From an uncultured Oscillospiraceae bacterium (GTDB lineage Bacteria; Bacillota; Clostridia; Oscillospirales; Oscillospiraceae): 33,576 nucleotides of DNA. The translations under genes and the position numbers were made by a program. The stretch lies in the NCBI GenBank assembly GCA_910589085.1, contig CAJUSG010000024.1, positions 1 through 33,576 on the forward strand. The letters run 5' to 3'. Positions 1 to 8,091 of this stretch are shown here, piece by piece. The notes under the pieces were generated by a model. It was not told the DNA's origin and did no database searches. It worked only from the letters and a program-made list of their open reading frames with translations. Every line of letters starts with the position of its first letter. Position 1 is the first letter of the stretch.

Positions 1-1106
1 GTCCCACCTGCGGCTCCTGCTCCGGCATGTACACCGCCAACTCCATGAACTGCCTCACCGAGGCCATCGGCATGGCTCTCGGGGGCAACGGCACCATCCC
101 CGCCGTCCACTCCGCCCGGCTGCGGCTGGCCAAGCACGCCGGCATGAAGATCATGGAGCTGGTGGAGAAAAACATCCGCCCCCGGGATATCATGACCGAG
201 GCCGCCTTCCACAACGCCGAGACCATCGACATGGCCCTGGGCTGCTCCACCAACACCATGCTCCACCTGCCCGCCATCGCCCACGAGTGCGGCATTGAGC
301 TGTCCTTCGATATGGCAAATGAGATCAGCGACAAGACACCCAACCTGTGCCACCTGGCCCCCGCCGGCGACACCTATATGGAGGACCTGGACCGGGCCGG
401 CGGCGTCTACGCCGTCATGGCCGAGCTGGCCAGGGCCGGGCTCCTCGACACCTCTCTGCCCACCTGCACCGGCAAAACCGTGGCGGAAAATCTGGAGGGC
501 GTGGTCAACCGGAATCCTGAAATCATCCGCCCCATTGGCAATCCCTACTCCAAAACCGGCGGCATCGCCGTGCTGAAGGGCAACCTGGCCCCCGATGGCT
601 GTGTGGTGAAGCAGTCCGCCGTGGCCCCCGAGATGATGGTCCACGAGGGCCCCGCCCGGGTGTTCAACTCCGAGGAGGAAGCGATCACCGCCATCTATGA
701 CGGCAAAATCGTGGCCGGCGACGTGGTGGTCATCCGCTACGAGGGCCCCAAGGGCGGCCCCGGTATGCGGGAGATGCTCAACCCCACCTCCGCCATCGCC
801 GGCATGGGGCTGGATAAGGACGTGGCCCTCATCACCGACGGCCGGTTCTCCGGCGCCACCCGGGGGGCCTCCATCGGCCACGTCTCCCCGGAGGCCGCCT
901 CCGGCGGTCCCATCGGCCTGGTGGAGGAGGGCGACCTCATCGCCATCGACATCCCCGCCCACACCATCCAGCTGAAGGTGTCCGGCGAGGAGCTGGAGGC
1001 CCGCCGGACCAAGTGGGTCTGCCCCGAGCCCAAGATCAAGACGGGCTATCTGGCCCGCTACGCCAAAATGGTCTCCTCTGCCGACAGGGGCGCGATTTTA
1101 GAGTAA
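1..1106 (+). CDS. ilvD: Dihydroxy-acid dehydratase, 3' part (5' end outside window)
   Basis: This catalyses the third step of valine and isoleucine synthesis, dehydrating 2,3-dihydroxy-acids to 2-oxo acids in the cytoplasm with an Fe-S cluster and Mg2+. The reading frame is already open at base 3, where it encodes PTCGSCSGMYTANSMN, the IlvD/Edd cysteine signature. The second family signature, ALITDGRFSGATRG, is near the C-terminus. About 367 residues are visible, so roughly the first third of the usual ~550-residue enzyme lies upstream of the window. The first visible ATG (27) is internal and is not the start. The gene ends 7 bases before a strong hairpin and faces the FapA-like gene. The family could also be the sugar-acid dehydratase Edd, but the motif context fits IlvD better. 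Confidence 0.96.
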   Translation, partial: PTCGSCSGMYTANSMNCLTEAIGMALGGNGTIPAVHSARLRLAKHAGMKIMELVEKNIRPRDIMTEAAFHNAETIDMALGCSTNTMLHLPAIAHECGIELSFDMANEISDKTPNLCHLAPAGDTYMEDLDRAGGVYAVMAELARAGLLDTSLPTCTGKTVAENLEGVVNRNPEIIRPIGNPYSKTGGIAVLKGNLAPDGCVVKQSAVAPEMMVHEGPARVFNSEEEAITAIYDGKIVAGDVVVIRYEGPKGGPGMREMLNPTSAIAGMGLDKDVALITDGRFSGATRGASIGHVSPEAASGGPIGLVEEGDLIAIDIPAHTIQLKVSGEELEARRTKWVCPEPKIKTGYLARYAKMVSSADRGAILE

Positions 1107-1113
1107 ACAGCAG

Positions 1114-1145
1114 AATGCGGAATGCCAGTAACGGCATTCCGCATT
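1114..1145. terminator. Two-way terminator hairpin between ilvD and the fapA-like gene
   Basis: There is a perfect 13-bp inverted repeat (AATGCGGAATGCC / GGCATTCCGCATT) with a 6-nt loop. It starts 7 nt after the ilvD stop and lies 24 nt beyond the stop of the convergent gene. The T-run on the plus side is weak (ATGTATTG...CCTTTTCCC), so efficiency is uncertain, but the position between convergent genes is typical. Confidence 0.8.
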
Positions 1146-1169
1146 CATGTATTGTGCCCCTTTTCCCGA

Positions 1170-2894
1170 TTACATCAGCACAATTTCACCGTACAGCAGC
1201 TTGGCGATGCACTGCCGTGACTCCTGCCGCAGGCGGAGCACCTCATCCCCGAAGGTGAGCTCCGTCCCCGGATAGGCGATGCCGCACTCCAGCCGTCCGT
1301 CGTTTTTCTCATTCAGCTCCAGCTTGATGTCCATCAGGTCGTCCTCCATCTGCCGCAGCTTCAGCTCAGACACCGACATCTTCATCCGCAGCTTTCCCAG
1401 CAGGCTGGCCTTTACCGGACTGTCCAGCTGTGCCTCCAGCTTTTCCATCTCGATCTCCAGATCTCTCAGCTCCTGGGACACAACCTCCCGCTCGAAGTTC
1501 GTGCAGGGCAGTCCCCCCAAAGCGATGGCCGTTTTGCACTCCGACTGGGAGCCTACCGACTGTGCGCTGACCAGCTTGGCGGCCCACACCCGGCCGCCCA
1601 TGATGCAGCCCCGGCCGGAGCGCACCTGGACCTCGCCGTCGCAGTACACATTGCCGTTGATGATGCAGTCTGTCTGAAGGTTTTCCCGCACGTAGATGGT
1701 GGAATTTTCCACATACTTGGAAAAGACGCACCGCTGCGCCCGCACCACCGTGCTCCCATCGCCCAGAATCCCCTTGACCACCACAAGGTCGCCGCCGGCC
1801 TCCACCGAACAGCCCGCTTCTATGGCGCCATCCACATGGATGTTCCCCATGGCACGGACAGAGAAGCCGCTGAGCACGTCTCCGTGGACGTTGACGTCCC
1901 CCAGAAATGTGATATTTCCGGTGGAGAAGTCCACATTTCCGGGAATATCCATCACCGGCTTCACCTGGAAGCTGCGGCCGCTGAACTCCACATGACCGGC
2001 GATGGAGGCCAGCAGAGAGAGGCCGTCCTCACTGATCTCCGTGTTTTTGCCCTGGGGGAGGGGGACGGATTTTCCGCTCTTGGCCGGGACCTCCTGGTCC
2101 AGCACCGTCCGGCCCGGTTCGCCCTCGGTGGGCTTAATCAGCCGGCAGATCTCCTGGCCCTGCTTCACGTTGCGGATCAGATTCAGGGCGGTGTAGTCCA
2201 CCTGATCGTACTCGTCCACCTCCAGGATACGCTCGATCACCCGGGGGAAGTTATCCACAATATTGCCGTTTTTCCCATCAAAGGCGGGCTTGCCTTTGGC
2301 AACCAGGAACAGGGTGAAATACCGCCTGTCATCCCGGGGCAGCCGGTCCACCAGCTTGGTGTCCACGCCATAGGAGATGCCCTGGGTAATCATGGCCTGA
2401 TAGATCAGCTCACGGGTGAGCTCCGCGCCCTCGCCCACCGGGGGAAACACGATCATCCAGGCAAAGAGCTTGTCTGCGGAGAGGAAAAAGAAGGGCTTGG
2501 CCTCCAGAACCGGAGGCCCCTCCTGGGCCTCCTCCTTTTTCTTCTTGACCTGATCCTTGCCCCTGGCCTCCTTCATTCGGGCAAGGCACGCACCCTTTAA
2601 AATGGTCTGAAGCCGGTTTCGCTCCTTCAGCACCATCTCCTCGGGAAGCACTCCGTCCTCATCCAGGCAAATCCTGGGGGAGGGCAGATAGCCGTGCTCC
2701 TTCCGCCGCTGGTCATACAGGCGGTTGATGGGGTGCTCCGCAGGCAGCTCCAGCAGGGACTGATCCAAAATACCGGTCACCGGGGGCTCCGCGGTCTCCT
2801 CCGCCCAGGTCTGAGGAAGCTCCTCCTCCCCCTCGGCTGTCTTCTTGGGCTTGGGAGAAAACAGAAGGGATGTAATTTTTTCCTTGATTGACAT
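1170..2894 (-). CDS. FapA / DUF342 family polymer-forming protein
   Basis: This is a 574-residue cytoplasmic protein of the FapA (DUF342) family. Residues ~1-120 are charged and low in complexity. The middle (~130-270) fits the FapA N-terminal domain. Residues ~290-460 show short Gly- and Val-rich repeats (GNIHVDGAIEAG, GNVYCDGEVQVRSG), typical of a right-handed beta-helix. The tail (~480-545) is a charged coiled coil. Family members are linked to flagellar assembly or surface regulation in some bacteria, but there is no flagellar gene nearby and the role here is unknown. The ATG at 2894 follows a GGGCGG-type ribosome site, and its own promoter is visible upstream. It ends facing ilvD. Confidence 0.85.
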   Translation of the reverse strand: MSIKEKITSLLFSPKPKKTAEGEEELPQTWAEETAEPPVTGILDQSLLELPAEHPINRLYDQRRKEHGYLPSPRICLDEDGVLPEEMVLKERNRLQTILKGACLARMKEARGKDQVKKKKEEAQEGPPVLEAKPFFFLSADKLFAWMIVFPPVGEGAELTRELIYQAMITQGISYGVDTKLVDRLPRDDRRYFTLFLVAKGKPAFDGKNGNIVDNFPRVIERILEVDEYDQVDYTALNLIRNVKQGQEICRLIKPTEGEPGRTVLDQEVPAKSGKSVPLPQGKNTEISEDGLSLLASIAGHVEFSGRSFQVKPVMDIPGNVDFSTGNITFLGDVNVHGDVLSGFSVRAMGNIHVDGAIEAGCSVEAGGDLVVVKGILGDGSTVVRAQRCVFSKYVENSTIYVRENLQTDCIINGNVYCDGEVQVRSGRGCIMGGRVWAAKLVSAQSVGSQSECKTAIALGGLPCTNFEREVVSQELRDLEIEMEKLEAQLDSPVKASLLGKLRMKMSVSELKLRQMEDDLMDIKLELNEKNDGRLECGIAYPGTELTFGDEVLRLRQESRQCIAKLLYGEIVLM

Positions 2895-2933
2895 CTTCTC
2901 AACGCCGCCCTTTCCAAATCATTTCATACCACT

Positions 2934-2962
2934 ATTCTATTCAGCGGACACACAATTATCAA
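2934..2962 (-). promoter_or_regulatory. Sigma-A promoter for the fapA-like gene
   Basis: On the minus strand TTGATA (2962-2957) is followed after exactly 17 nt by TAGAAT (2939-2934), each 5/6 to consensus. It lies 40 nt upstream of the start codon in an AT-rich gap, so the gene can be transcribed independently of rpiB. Confidence 0.65.
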
Positions 2963-2982
2963 CCGCCGTCCGGCCCTCGGGG

Positions 2983-3420
2983 CTACTCCGCCTCAATATC
3001 CATCATCAGCCCCACCCGGCGCTGATGGCGTCCCCCTTCGAAAGGGGTATTTAAAAAGACGTCGGTAATGCGCTCGGCCAGCATGGGTCCCACAATCCCC
3101 GCTCCCATGGCCAGCATGTTGGCATCGTTGTGGCGGCGGGTCATCTCGGCGGACAGCACGTCGCCGCACAGAGCGCAGCGGATGCCCTTCACCTTGTTGG
3201 CCGAGATGGAGATGCCAATGCCGGTGGTGCAGATAACGATGCCCGTCTCGCACCGCCCGTCCGCCACCGCCTGGGCGGCCGCCTTGCCGAAAAGGGGGTA
3301 GTCGCAGCTTTCGGCGCTGTCGGTGCCAAAGTCCTGGCAGGTGATGCCCTTGGCGGCCAGGTAGGCCTTAATATGCTCCTTCAGGGCGTAGCCGCCGTGG
3401 TCAGATGCGATGGCGATCAT
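2983..3420 (-). CDS. rpiB: Ribose-5-phosphate isomerase B
   Basis: This interconverts ribose 5-phosphate and ribulose 5-phosphate in the pentose phosphate pathway. It has 145 residues, a normal length. The family residues are visible: Asp7-His8 in IASDHGG, the catalytic-base Cys64 in VICTTGIG, and His97 in RRHNDAN. The usual CGTGIG loop reads CTTGIG here, a Gly-to-Thr change in the phosphate/anion-hole loop. I chose the ATG at 3420 because GGGAGG lies 7 nt upstream; an earlier in-frame ATG (3435) overlaps that ribosome site. A LacA/LacB galactose-6-phosphate isomerase subunit is the alternative, but these are encoded in pairs and there is no partner here. Confidence 0.92.
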   Translation of the reverse strand: MIAIASDHGGYALKEHIKAYLAAKGITCQDFGTDSAESCDYPLFGKAAAQAVADGRCETGIVICTTGIGISISANKVKGIRCALCGDVLSAEMTRRHNDANMLAMGAGIVGPMLAERITDVFLNTPFEGGRHQRRVGLMMDIEAE

Positions 3421-3442
3421 AGTATATCCTCCCATTCATCCG

Positions 3443-3458
3443 GCGGGCCGCGGCCCGC
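3443..3458. other. 16-bp perfect GC palindrome in the rpiB leader
   Basis: GCGGGCCGCGGCCCGC is a perfect palindrome lying between the rpiB -10 element and its ribosome site. It would form a very stable short hairpin in the mRNA leader or could be a protein site. Chance occurrence in GC-rich DNA is possible. Confidence 0.45.
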
Positions 3459-3474
3459 TCTTATAGTCTCCTCC

Positions 3475-3503
3475 ATTGTATCCCCTTTTGAACAAATTTG
3501 CAA
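3475..3503 (-). promoter_or_regulatory. Sigma-A promoter for rpiB
   Basis: Minus-strand TTGCAA (3503-3498), a 17-nt spacer, and TACAAT (3480-3475) lie 55 nt upstream of the rpiB start in the gap that divides rpiB from the divergent spoIIQ-like gene. Confidence 0.6.
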
Positions 3504-3529
3504 GAGGCCGGAAAATTTTCACCGCCCAT

Positions 3530-3558
3530 GTATAACCATACCCGGGCCTGTCCAAAAT
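3530..3558 (+). promoter_or_regulatory. Candidate forespore (SigF/SigG) promoter for the spoIIQ-like gene
   Basis: GTATA (3530-3534), 15 nt, then GTCCAAAAT (3550-3558) fits the SigF-type pattern GYWTA-N15-GGNNANANT with one mismatch. In Bacillus subtilis spoIIQ is transcribed by SigF. The leader would be very short, because the ribosome site starts at 3566, so this is a candidate only. Confidence 0.4.
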
Positions 3559-3577
3559 AGGCTTTGGAGGTGGTTTT

Positions 3578-4324
3578 TTGAAAAACCAGAGCTTTTGGAG
3601 AAAGCTGGGCGACTTCGCCATGGGAAAGGGCTTTTACATAGTCCTGTTCCTGTGTGTCGCCACCATAGGAATTTCGGGCTATTATCTGCTTCAGACCGTT
3701 GTAAACGGCACCCGTACCGCCGCTCCGGTGGGGGCTGACGCCTCTGTGACCATTCCCGACCAGAGCGTGCCCCGGCCAACAGTTCCCGCTCCGTCCAGGC
3801 CGGCGGAGGAGACCCCCGCCAAGCCCCCTGTGTCCACACCCAGGCCCGCCGTCCAGCCGGACGACCCGGAGCCGGTGCGGGACACCACGCCGGAGCCTGA
3901 CACCACACAGACTATGTCGGAGGTGTTCACCTGGCCGGTCCAGGGCTCGGTGCTCCGGGACTTCAGTGTGGAAACCCTGTCCCTTGACCCCACCCTGGGG
4001 GACTGGCGCACCCACGGCGGACTGGATATCGCCGCTGACCTGGGGATAAAGGTGATTGCCATCAGCGCCGGGACGGTGGAGCAGGTGTACACCGACGGCC
4101 TGATGGGCACCACAGTGGTGGTGGACCACGGCGGCGGCCTGTGCTCCTGGTACTGCAACCTAGAGGAGGACACCGCCGTCCAGGCGGGGGACACGGTGGA
4201 GATTGGGACGGTGCTGGGCTCTGTAGGGAGCAGCGCCATCGCCGAGGTGGGCGTTGAGCCCCATCTGCACCTGGAGACCATTTTAAACGGCCAGCCTGTG
4301 GACCCCCGGGATTACCTCGAATAA
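3578..4324 (+). CDS. SpoIIQ-like membrane-anchored M23 (LytM) endopeptidase
   Basis: This 248-residue protein has a short cytoplasmic N-terminus, one membrane segment (~20-42), a Pro/Thr-rich linker (~48-115) and a LytM/M23 domain (~130-245). The zinc-site motifs are complete: HGGLD (His146, Asp150) and HLH (His229, His231). This is the layout of SpoIIQ, which joins SpoIIIAH across the forespore-mother cell space during engulfment. The B. subtilis protein has lost a zinc ligand, whereas clostridial ones often keep all of them, so this one may still cut peptidoglycan. The start is TTG at 3578, with GGAGG 7 nt upstream and no better ATG. A general cell-wall M23 hydrolase is the alternative; the possible forespore promoter favours SpoIIQ. 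Confidence 0.78.
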   Translation: MKNQSFWRKLGDFAMGKGFYIVLFLCVATIGISGYYLLQTVVNGTRTAAPVGADASVTIPDQSVPRPTVPAPSRPAEETPAKPPVSTPRPAVQPDDPEPVRDTTPEPDTTQTMSEVFTWPVQGSVLRDFSVETLSLDPTLGDWRTHGGLDIAADLGIKVIAISAGTVEQVYTDGLMGTTVVVDHGGGLCSWYCNLEEDTAVQAGDTVEIGTVLGSVGSSAIAEVGVEPHLHLETILNGQPVDPRDYLE

Positions 4325-4326
4325 AC

Positions 4327-4363
4327 AAGAGCCCTGTTCGCCGCGGCGAACAGGGCTCTTTTT
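4327..4363. terminator. Strong two-way terminator between the spoIIQ-like and MATE genes
   Basis: A 34-nt perfect palindrome (AAGAGCCCTGTTCGCC mirrored around CGCG) is followed by TTTTT on the plus side. It begins 3 nt after the plus-gene stop and directly abuts the stop of the convergent MATE gene, so it can serve both. Confidence 0.92.
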
Positions 4364-5768
4364 ACAGTCCGGAATCGGCCCGAAGGGGAACGGGGGCGGG
4401 GGCGTTCTCCTCGTCGGGGGTGTTCGGGTAGAGGCGGCGCAGCCTGGAGATACAGGCCGCGCTGGCGGGGATCAAAAACAGGTCGGCGCAGATCCAGGCG
4501 GCGGGGGAGGCGAAGCAGGCGGCGGTGTAGCCGAAGGCGGGGACCAGCCAGAGGCCCACCCCGGTGCGGGCGGCCATCTCCAGCACGCCGGCCAGGATGG
4601 CGAAGGGGCTGAAGCCCATGCCCTGAATGGAGAAGCGCACGATGTTCACCAGAGACAGCGGGAAGAAGAAGACGGTGCCGATGATGATATACCAGCTGGT
4701 CAGCTCCACCAGCAGGGCGTTGTCCAGCTCGGTGGGGTCCAGAAAGAGCATGGCGCACTGGGGGGCGAAGGCCGCCATGGCCCCCAGAGCCAGAACGGAG
4801 TATCCCAGCCCCAGCAGGGCGCAGGAGCGGATGCCCTTGCCCAGCCGGTCCAGCCGGCAGGCCCCCACATTCTGGCCGCAGTAGGTGGCCATTGTGGCGC
4901 CCATGGCGTCGAAGGGGCAGGCCAGCGGCTGATACACCTTGGTGCCCGCCGCTACCGCCGCCACATAGAGGCTGCCCAGGGCGTTTACCGAGGACTGGAG
5001 AATAATGGAGCCGATGGCGGTGATGGAGTATTGCAGGCCCATAGGAATCCCCATGGCGCACAGCACGCCGCAGGCGTGGAGGTCGGGCCGACGCTCCTCG
5101 CCCGTCATGCGCAGGATGGGGAAGCGCTTACGCATATAGAGCAGGCAGGCCAGGCCGGACACCCCCTGAGAGGCCACGGTGGCGACGGCCGCCCCCGCTA
5201 CGCCGGCCTGGAAGTGCAGAATCAGGACCAGGTCCAGAACGATGTTCAGGAAGGAGGACAGGGCCAGGAAATACACCGGCGTTTTGCTGTCCCCCAGGGA
5301 GCGGATGACGCCGGCCAGCAGGTTGTACAGAAAGGTGGCGGGGATGCCCATGAAGATGACGAAAATATAGGCGTACGCGTCGTCAAAGATGTCCGCCGGG
5401 GTGAGCATAACCGTTAAAATCCGCCGGCAGAGCAGACCGGTGACCGCCGTGAGCACCAGGGAGAAGAGGATGGACAGCCAGGCGGCGTTGGCCACATAGC
5501 GGCGCATCTTGGCCGGCTCGTTGGCCCCCATCCTCTGGGCGACCGGGATGGCGAAGCCGTTGCACACCCCCATGCAGAAGCCGATGACAAAAAAGTTGAC
5601 GGAGCCGGTGGAGCCCACCGCGGCCAGGGCGGCGGAGCCCAGCAGCTTGCCCACAATCATGGCGTCTACCATGTTGTAGAGCTGCTGAAACAGCATACCG
5701 AACAGCGTGGGCAGGGCAAAGGAGATTATCAGCCGCATGGGGCTGCCGGTGGTCAGGTCCTTGGTCAT
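4362..5768 (-). CDS. MATE family multidrug/Na+ (H+) antiporter
   Basis: This is a 468-residue integral membrane protein with about 12 hydrophobic segments in two similar halves, the size and pattern of the MATE (MatE) family that exports cationic drugs or metabolites in exchange for Na+ or H+. The N-terminus TTGSPMRLIISFALPTLFG and the following QQLYNMVDAMIVGKLLG are typical of the clostridial DinF/NorM-like branch. The ATG at 5768 has GAAGGAAGG at good spacing. An upstream ATG at 5879 would add a basic tail that family members lack and would read through the promoter. It is a single-gene unit between terminators; the substrate cannot be read from sequence. Confidence 0.93.
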   Translation of the reverse strand: MTKDLTTGSPMRLIISFALPTLFGMLFQQLYNMVDAMIVGKLLGSAALAAVGSTGSVNFFVIGFCMGVCNGFAIPVAQRMGANEPAKMRRYVANAAWLSILFSLVLTAVTGLLCRRILTVMLTPADIFDDAYAYIFVIFMGIPATFLYNLLAGVIRSLGDSKTPVYFLALSSFLNIVLDLVLILHFQAGVAGAAVATVASQGVSGLACLLYMRKRFPILRMTGEERRPDLHACGVLCAMGIPMGLQYSITAIGSIILQSSVNALGSLYVAAVAAGTKVYQPLACPFDAMGATMATYCGQNVGACRLDRLGKGIRSCALLGLGYSVLALGAMAAFAPQCAMLFLDPTELDNALLVELTSWYIIIGTVFFFPLSLVNIVRFSIQGMGFSPFAILAGVLEMAARTGVGLWLVPAFGYTAACFASPAAWICADLFLIPASAACISRLRRLYPNTPDEENAPAPVPLRADSGL

Positions 5769-5801
5769 AGCGCTACCTTCCTTCTGGGAAATCTTCGACC
5801 T

Positions 5802-5830
5802 ATTATAGCCACCGCGCCCCCATCTGCCTA
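5802..5830 (-). promoter_or_regulatory. Probable sigma-A promoter for the MATE gene
   Basis: A perfect TATAAT on the minus strand (5807-5802) has TAGGCA (5830-5825) 17 nt upstream. The -35 matches only 4/6. It lies 34 nt upstream of the chosen start and supports that start over the longer reading. Confidence 0.6.
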
Positions 5831-5899
5831 GCGGCTTTTTGACGGTTTTTAACCCTTTGCTTCGATAAATTTTCATCAAAATACAGATGGGACATTTTT

Positions 5900-5948
5900 A
5901 TGGGCAGTGCCCATATTCGCAAGGGTCATAGATGAATTTTGTTATAAT
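5900..5948 (+). promoter_or_regulatory. TATAAT promoter with an upstream palindrome, for the 61-residue protein
   Basis: TATAAT at 5943-5948 lies in an AT-rich stretch without a good -35. At 5900-5914 there is a perfect palindrome ATGGGCA-G-TGCCCAT, ending 28 nt before the -10, where an activator or repressor could bind. The ribosome site GGGAGG follows ~25 nt downstream of the -10. Confidence 0.4.
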
Positions 5949-5982
5949 TGAGGAAGAAGACGATAGAAGGGAGGTAAATCAA

Positions 5983-6168
5983 ATGCCAAGCTATCCAACT
6001 AGGGATACAAATATCTGTGGGAATTGTATTCACTTCCGTCAGCATTATGTGAAATGGGGGATAGATTATTACCATCCTCTCCAATATGGGCATTGTACAT
6101 TCCCTCGGACCAAAAAGCGGGAGGCCGGAGACACCTGTCCTCATTGGAAAGCCGTGCTGGAGGAGTAG
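5983..6168 (+). CDS. Small Cys/His-rich protein, possibly metal-binding
   Basis: The product is 61 residues. It contains CGNC, then a His/Tyr-rich stretch (HFRQHY, YYHPLQYGHC), and a final CPHW, so four Cys and several His could form a zinc or Fe-S site. I cannot assign it to a named family; similar short CxxC...C...C proteins are common as hypotheticals in Clostridia. I chose ATG 5983 because GGGAGG lies ~8 nt upstream; a longer in-frame reading from 5932 starts with an acidic run and would overlap the promoter. The gene and its 5' region are clearly more AT-rich than the neighbours, which may reflect recent acquisition. It stands alone between a promoter and a terminator. Confidence 0.7.
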   Translation: MPSYPTRDTNICGNCIHFRQHYVKWGIDYYHPLQYGHCTFPRTKKREAGDTCPHWKAVLEE

Positions 6169-6189
6169 AAAGCTGGGTTCCTCACGGGA

Positions 6190-6218
6190 AAAGCCCCTCT
6201 TTTCACAAGAGGGGCTTT
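6190..6218. terminator. Two-way terminator hairpin
   Basis: AAAGCCCCTCTT / AAGAGGGGCTTT is a perfect 12-bp stem with a 5-nt loop (TTCAC). It lies 21 nt after the small gene's stop and 8 nt from the stop of the convergent permease; read from the minus strand it is followed by TTTTCCC. Confidence 0.9.
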
Positions 6219-6225
6219 GTCCTGT

Positions 6226-8091
6226 TTATGCGTTCTTCGCCATTCTCCGGCAGGCCAGGGAGGTGGCCAGGAAGTAACCTCCATAGACAATCAGCAGAAC
6301 TCCGGCGGTGACGGCGGAGCTGGCCGCGCTGTCCACCCGTCCGGCGGTGGCGATAATCTCGTTGGCGGCCTTCATCCCCACCACCGAGTGGACCAGGGCC
6401 AACACCAGGGGCAGGAGGAAAGCCAGGGCCACCTGCTGGGTGGCGGAGCGGGCCACCTGCTTCTCCTCGGCCCCCAGGCGGCGCAGGACGGCGTACCGCC
6501 GGGTGTTGTCCGCCCCCTGGCTCAGCTGCTGGAGGGCGAGCACCGCGGCTGCGGCCAGCAGGAAGGTAAAGCCCAGGTACAGACCCAAAAACAGGACCAG
6601 GATCTTGCTGCCCATCATGTCCATATAGGTTTCCAGCCGGCTGTCAGCGTAGACTGACCGGGTGGTGTCCATGGGGGCGATGAGCTGGAAAATGGTCCGC
6701 TCGGTCTCCTCGGCGTTTTCGGCGTAGTTGGCGGACCAGCACTGGTTTTGAATCTCCAGCTTCTCCGCCACCGTGTCCTCCACAATCAGCCATCTCCAGT
6801 GGGACGCGCCGTTGATAGGGCTCTCCTCCACCGTCTGATACGCCCCGGGGGCAAGCGCAATGGCTGGCTGGCCCAGGAGGGCGAGCTGCCGGTTGTAGTC
6901 GGACAGGGCCAGCACCGCCTGCACCGCCTCACCTTCTTTCTGCCCAAAGCCGGTGATCTCCGGGTCGTTGCGGTACAGGAGGATGGACGCCTGGCCGCTG
7001 AGGCGGCTGTCCACGTCCACCCCGCCCTCCTGGAGCAGGGCCGGGAAGTCCAGCGGCTCCTCCCCCTCAACCGTGTTGTAGTAGTCCCACAGGGTGAGGT
7101 CCACCGGGGCCTCCCCGTCGGTGAGGGAGTTCAGGGTAAAGTTGAGGCCCATACAACTGGCCGTGATGCCGATGGCCAGCAGCAGAAGGATGCACACCAC
7201 CGTCTGGGCCAGGTAGGTGGTGTGTACCTTGCTGAGCCACTGCCGCAGGGTGAAGACATTCAGGTTTTTAAAGTACAGCCCGGGCCGGTTCTGGACAAAC
7301 TTCATCACAAAGCCGGACAGGGACCGGAAGATCAGCAGGGTGCCCAGAGTCCCCAGGCCCAGCATGGGGAAGCAGAGGAAGGGGACCGCCACCGCCACCG
7401 CCATGCCGAAGACCAGCAGGATGGCGTAGGCGGCAATCAGGCAGACCACGCCGAGAATCAGCTGGACCACCGCCGCCATCAGGGGCCGGGGCTTGAGGAC
7501 CTCGTTTTTCCGCTCCCCGTGGATCAGGTCGATGAGCTTGGAGCGGGACACCTGCACCCCGCTGAGGGCCATGACCAGCAGGAAAATGATGCCGAAGTAG
7601 AGCACCGTCCTGCCCGCCGCCTGGGGGGAAAAGTTCAGGGCCAGCAGGGCGGACACATCCATCTGGAACAGGGACAGGGTGAGGGCGGACATGCCGAAGC
7701 TGGCTAGCACCCCCAGGACCAGCCCGGCGGCCAGGGAGATCAGGCCCACGATGCCCGTCTCCAGGAAGAGCAGGCGGGACACCTGCCCCTGGCTCAGGCC
7801 CAGCAGCAGATAGGTGCCCAACTCCCGCTTGCGCCGCCGCAGGAGAAAGCGGTTGGCGTAGAGAATGAGGCAGGCCAGCACCACCGCTACAAAGACGGAA
7901 AAGATGTCAATGATGGTCATAATCACGTCCACTATGGGGTTTTTGCTCTGGGACAGGTAGACAATGGCCCCCTGGCCCTCGATGGAGTTAAAGGTATAGA
8001 ACAGGCACACGCCGAAGGTCAAGGTGAGGAGGTAGACGCCGTAGTCCCGAAAGGACCGGCGCACGTTGCGCAGGGCCAGCTTAGAGAACAT
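6226..8091 (-). CDS. BceB-like FtsX-family ABC transporter permease
   Basis: This 621-residue permease has about ten membrane spans in the BceB order: one span after the N-terminal FtsX stretch (RNVRRSFRDYGVYLL), three near 75-205, further pairs to ~315, then a ~190-residue outer domain (~340-530) before the last spans. Bce-type transporters detect and remove cell-wall-active peptides such as bacitracin or lantibiotics, and the large outer loop serves in target binding or sensing. It starts at ATG 8091, 11 bases inside the ATPase gene, with GGGAGG 8 nt upstream, so the two are translationally coupled. No BceRS two-component genes are in the window. Confidence 0.9.
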   Translation of the reverse strand: MFSKLALRNVRRSFRDYGVYLLTLTFGVCLFYTFNSIEGQGAIVYLSQSKNPIVDVIMTIIDIFSVFVAVVLACLILYANRFLLRRRKRELGTYLLLGLSQGQVSRLLFLETGIVGLISLAAGLVLGVLASFGMSALTLSLFQMDVSALLALNFSPQAAGRTVLYFGIIFLLVMALSGVQVSRSKLIDLIHGERKNEVLKPRPLMAAVVQLILGVVCLIAAYAILLVFGMAVAVAVPFLCFPMLGLGTLGTLLIFRSLSGFVMKFVQNRPGLYFKNLNVFTLRQWLSKVHTTYLAQTVVCILLLLAIGITASCMGLNFTLNSLTDGEAPVDLTLWDYYNTVEGEEPLDFPALLQEGGVDVDSRLSGQASILLYRNDPEITGFGQKEGEAVQAVLALSDYNRQLALLGQPAIALAPGAYQTVEESPINGASHWRWLIVEDTVAEKLEIQNQCWSANYAENAEETERTIFQLIAPMDTTRSVYADSRLETYMDMMGSKILVLFLGLYLGFTFLLAAAAVLALQQLSQGADNTRRYAVLRRLGAEEKQVARSATQQVALAFLLPLVLALVHSVVGMKAANEIIATAGRVDSAASSAVTAGVLLIVYGGYFLATSLACRRMAKNA

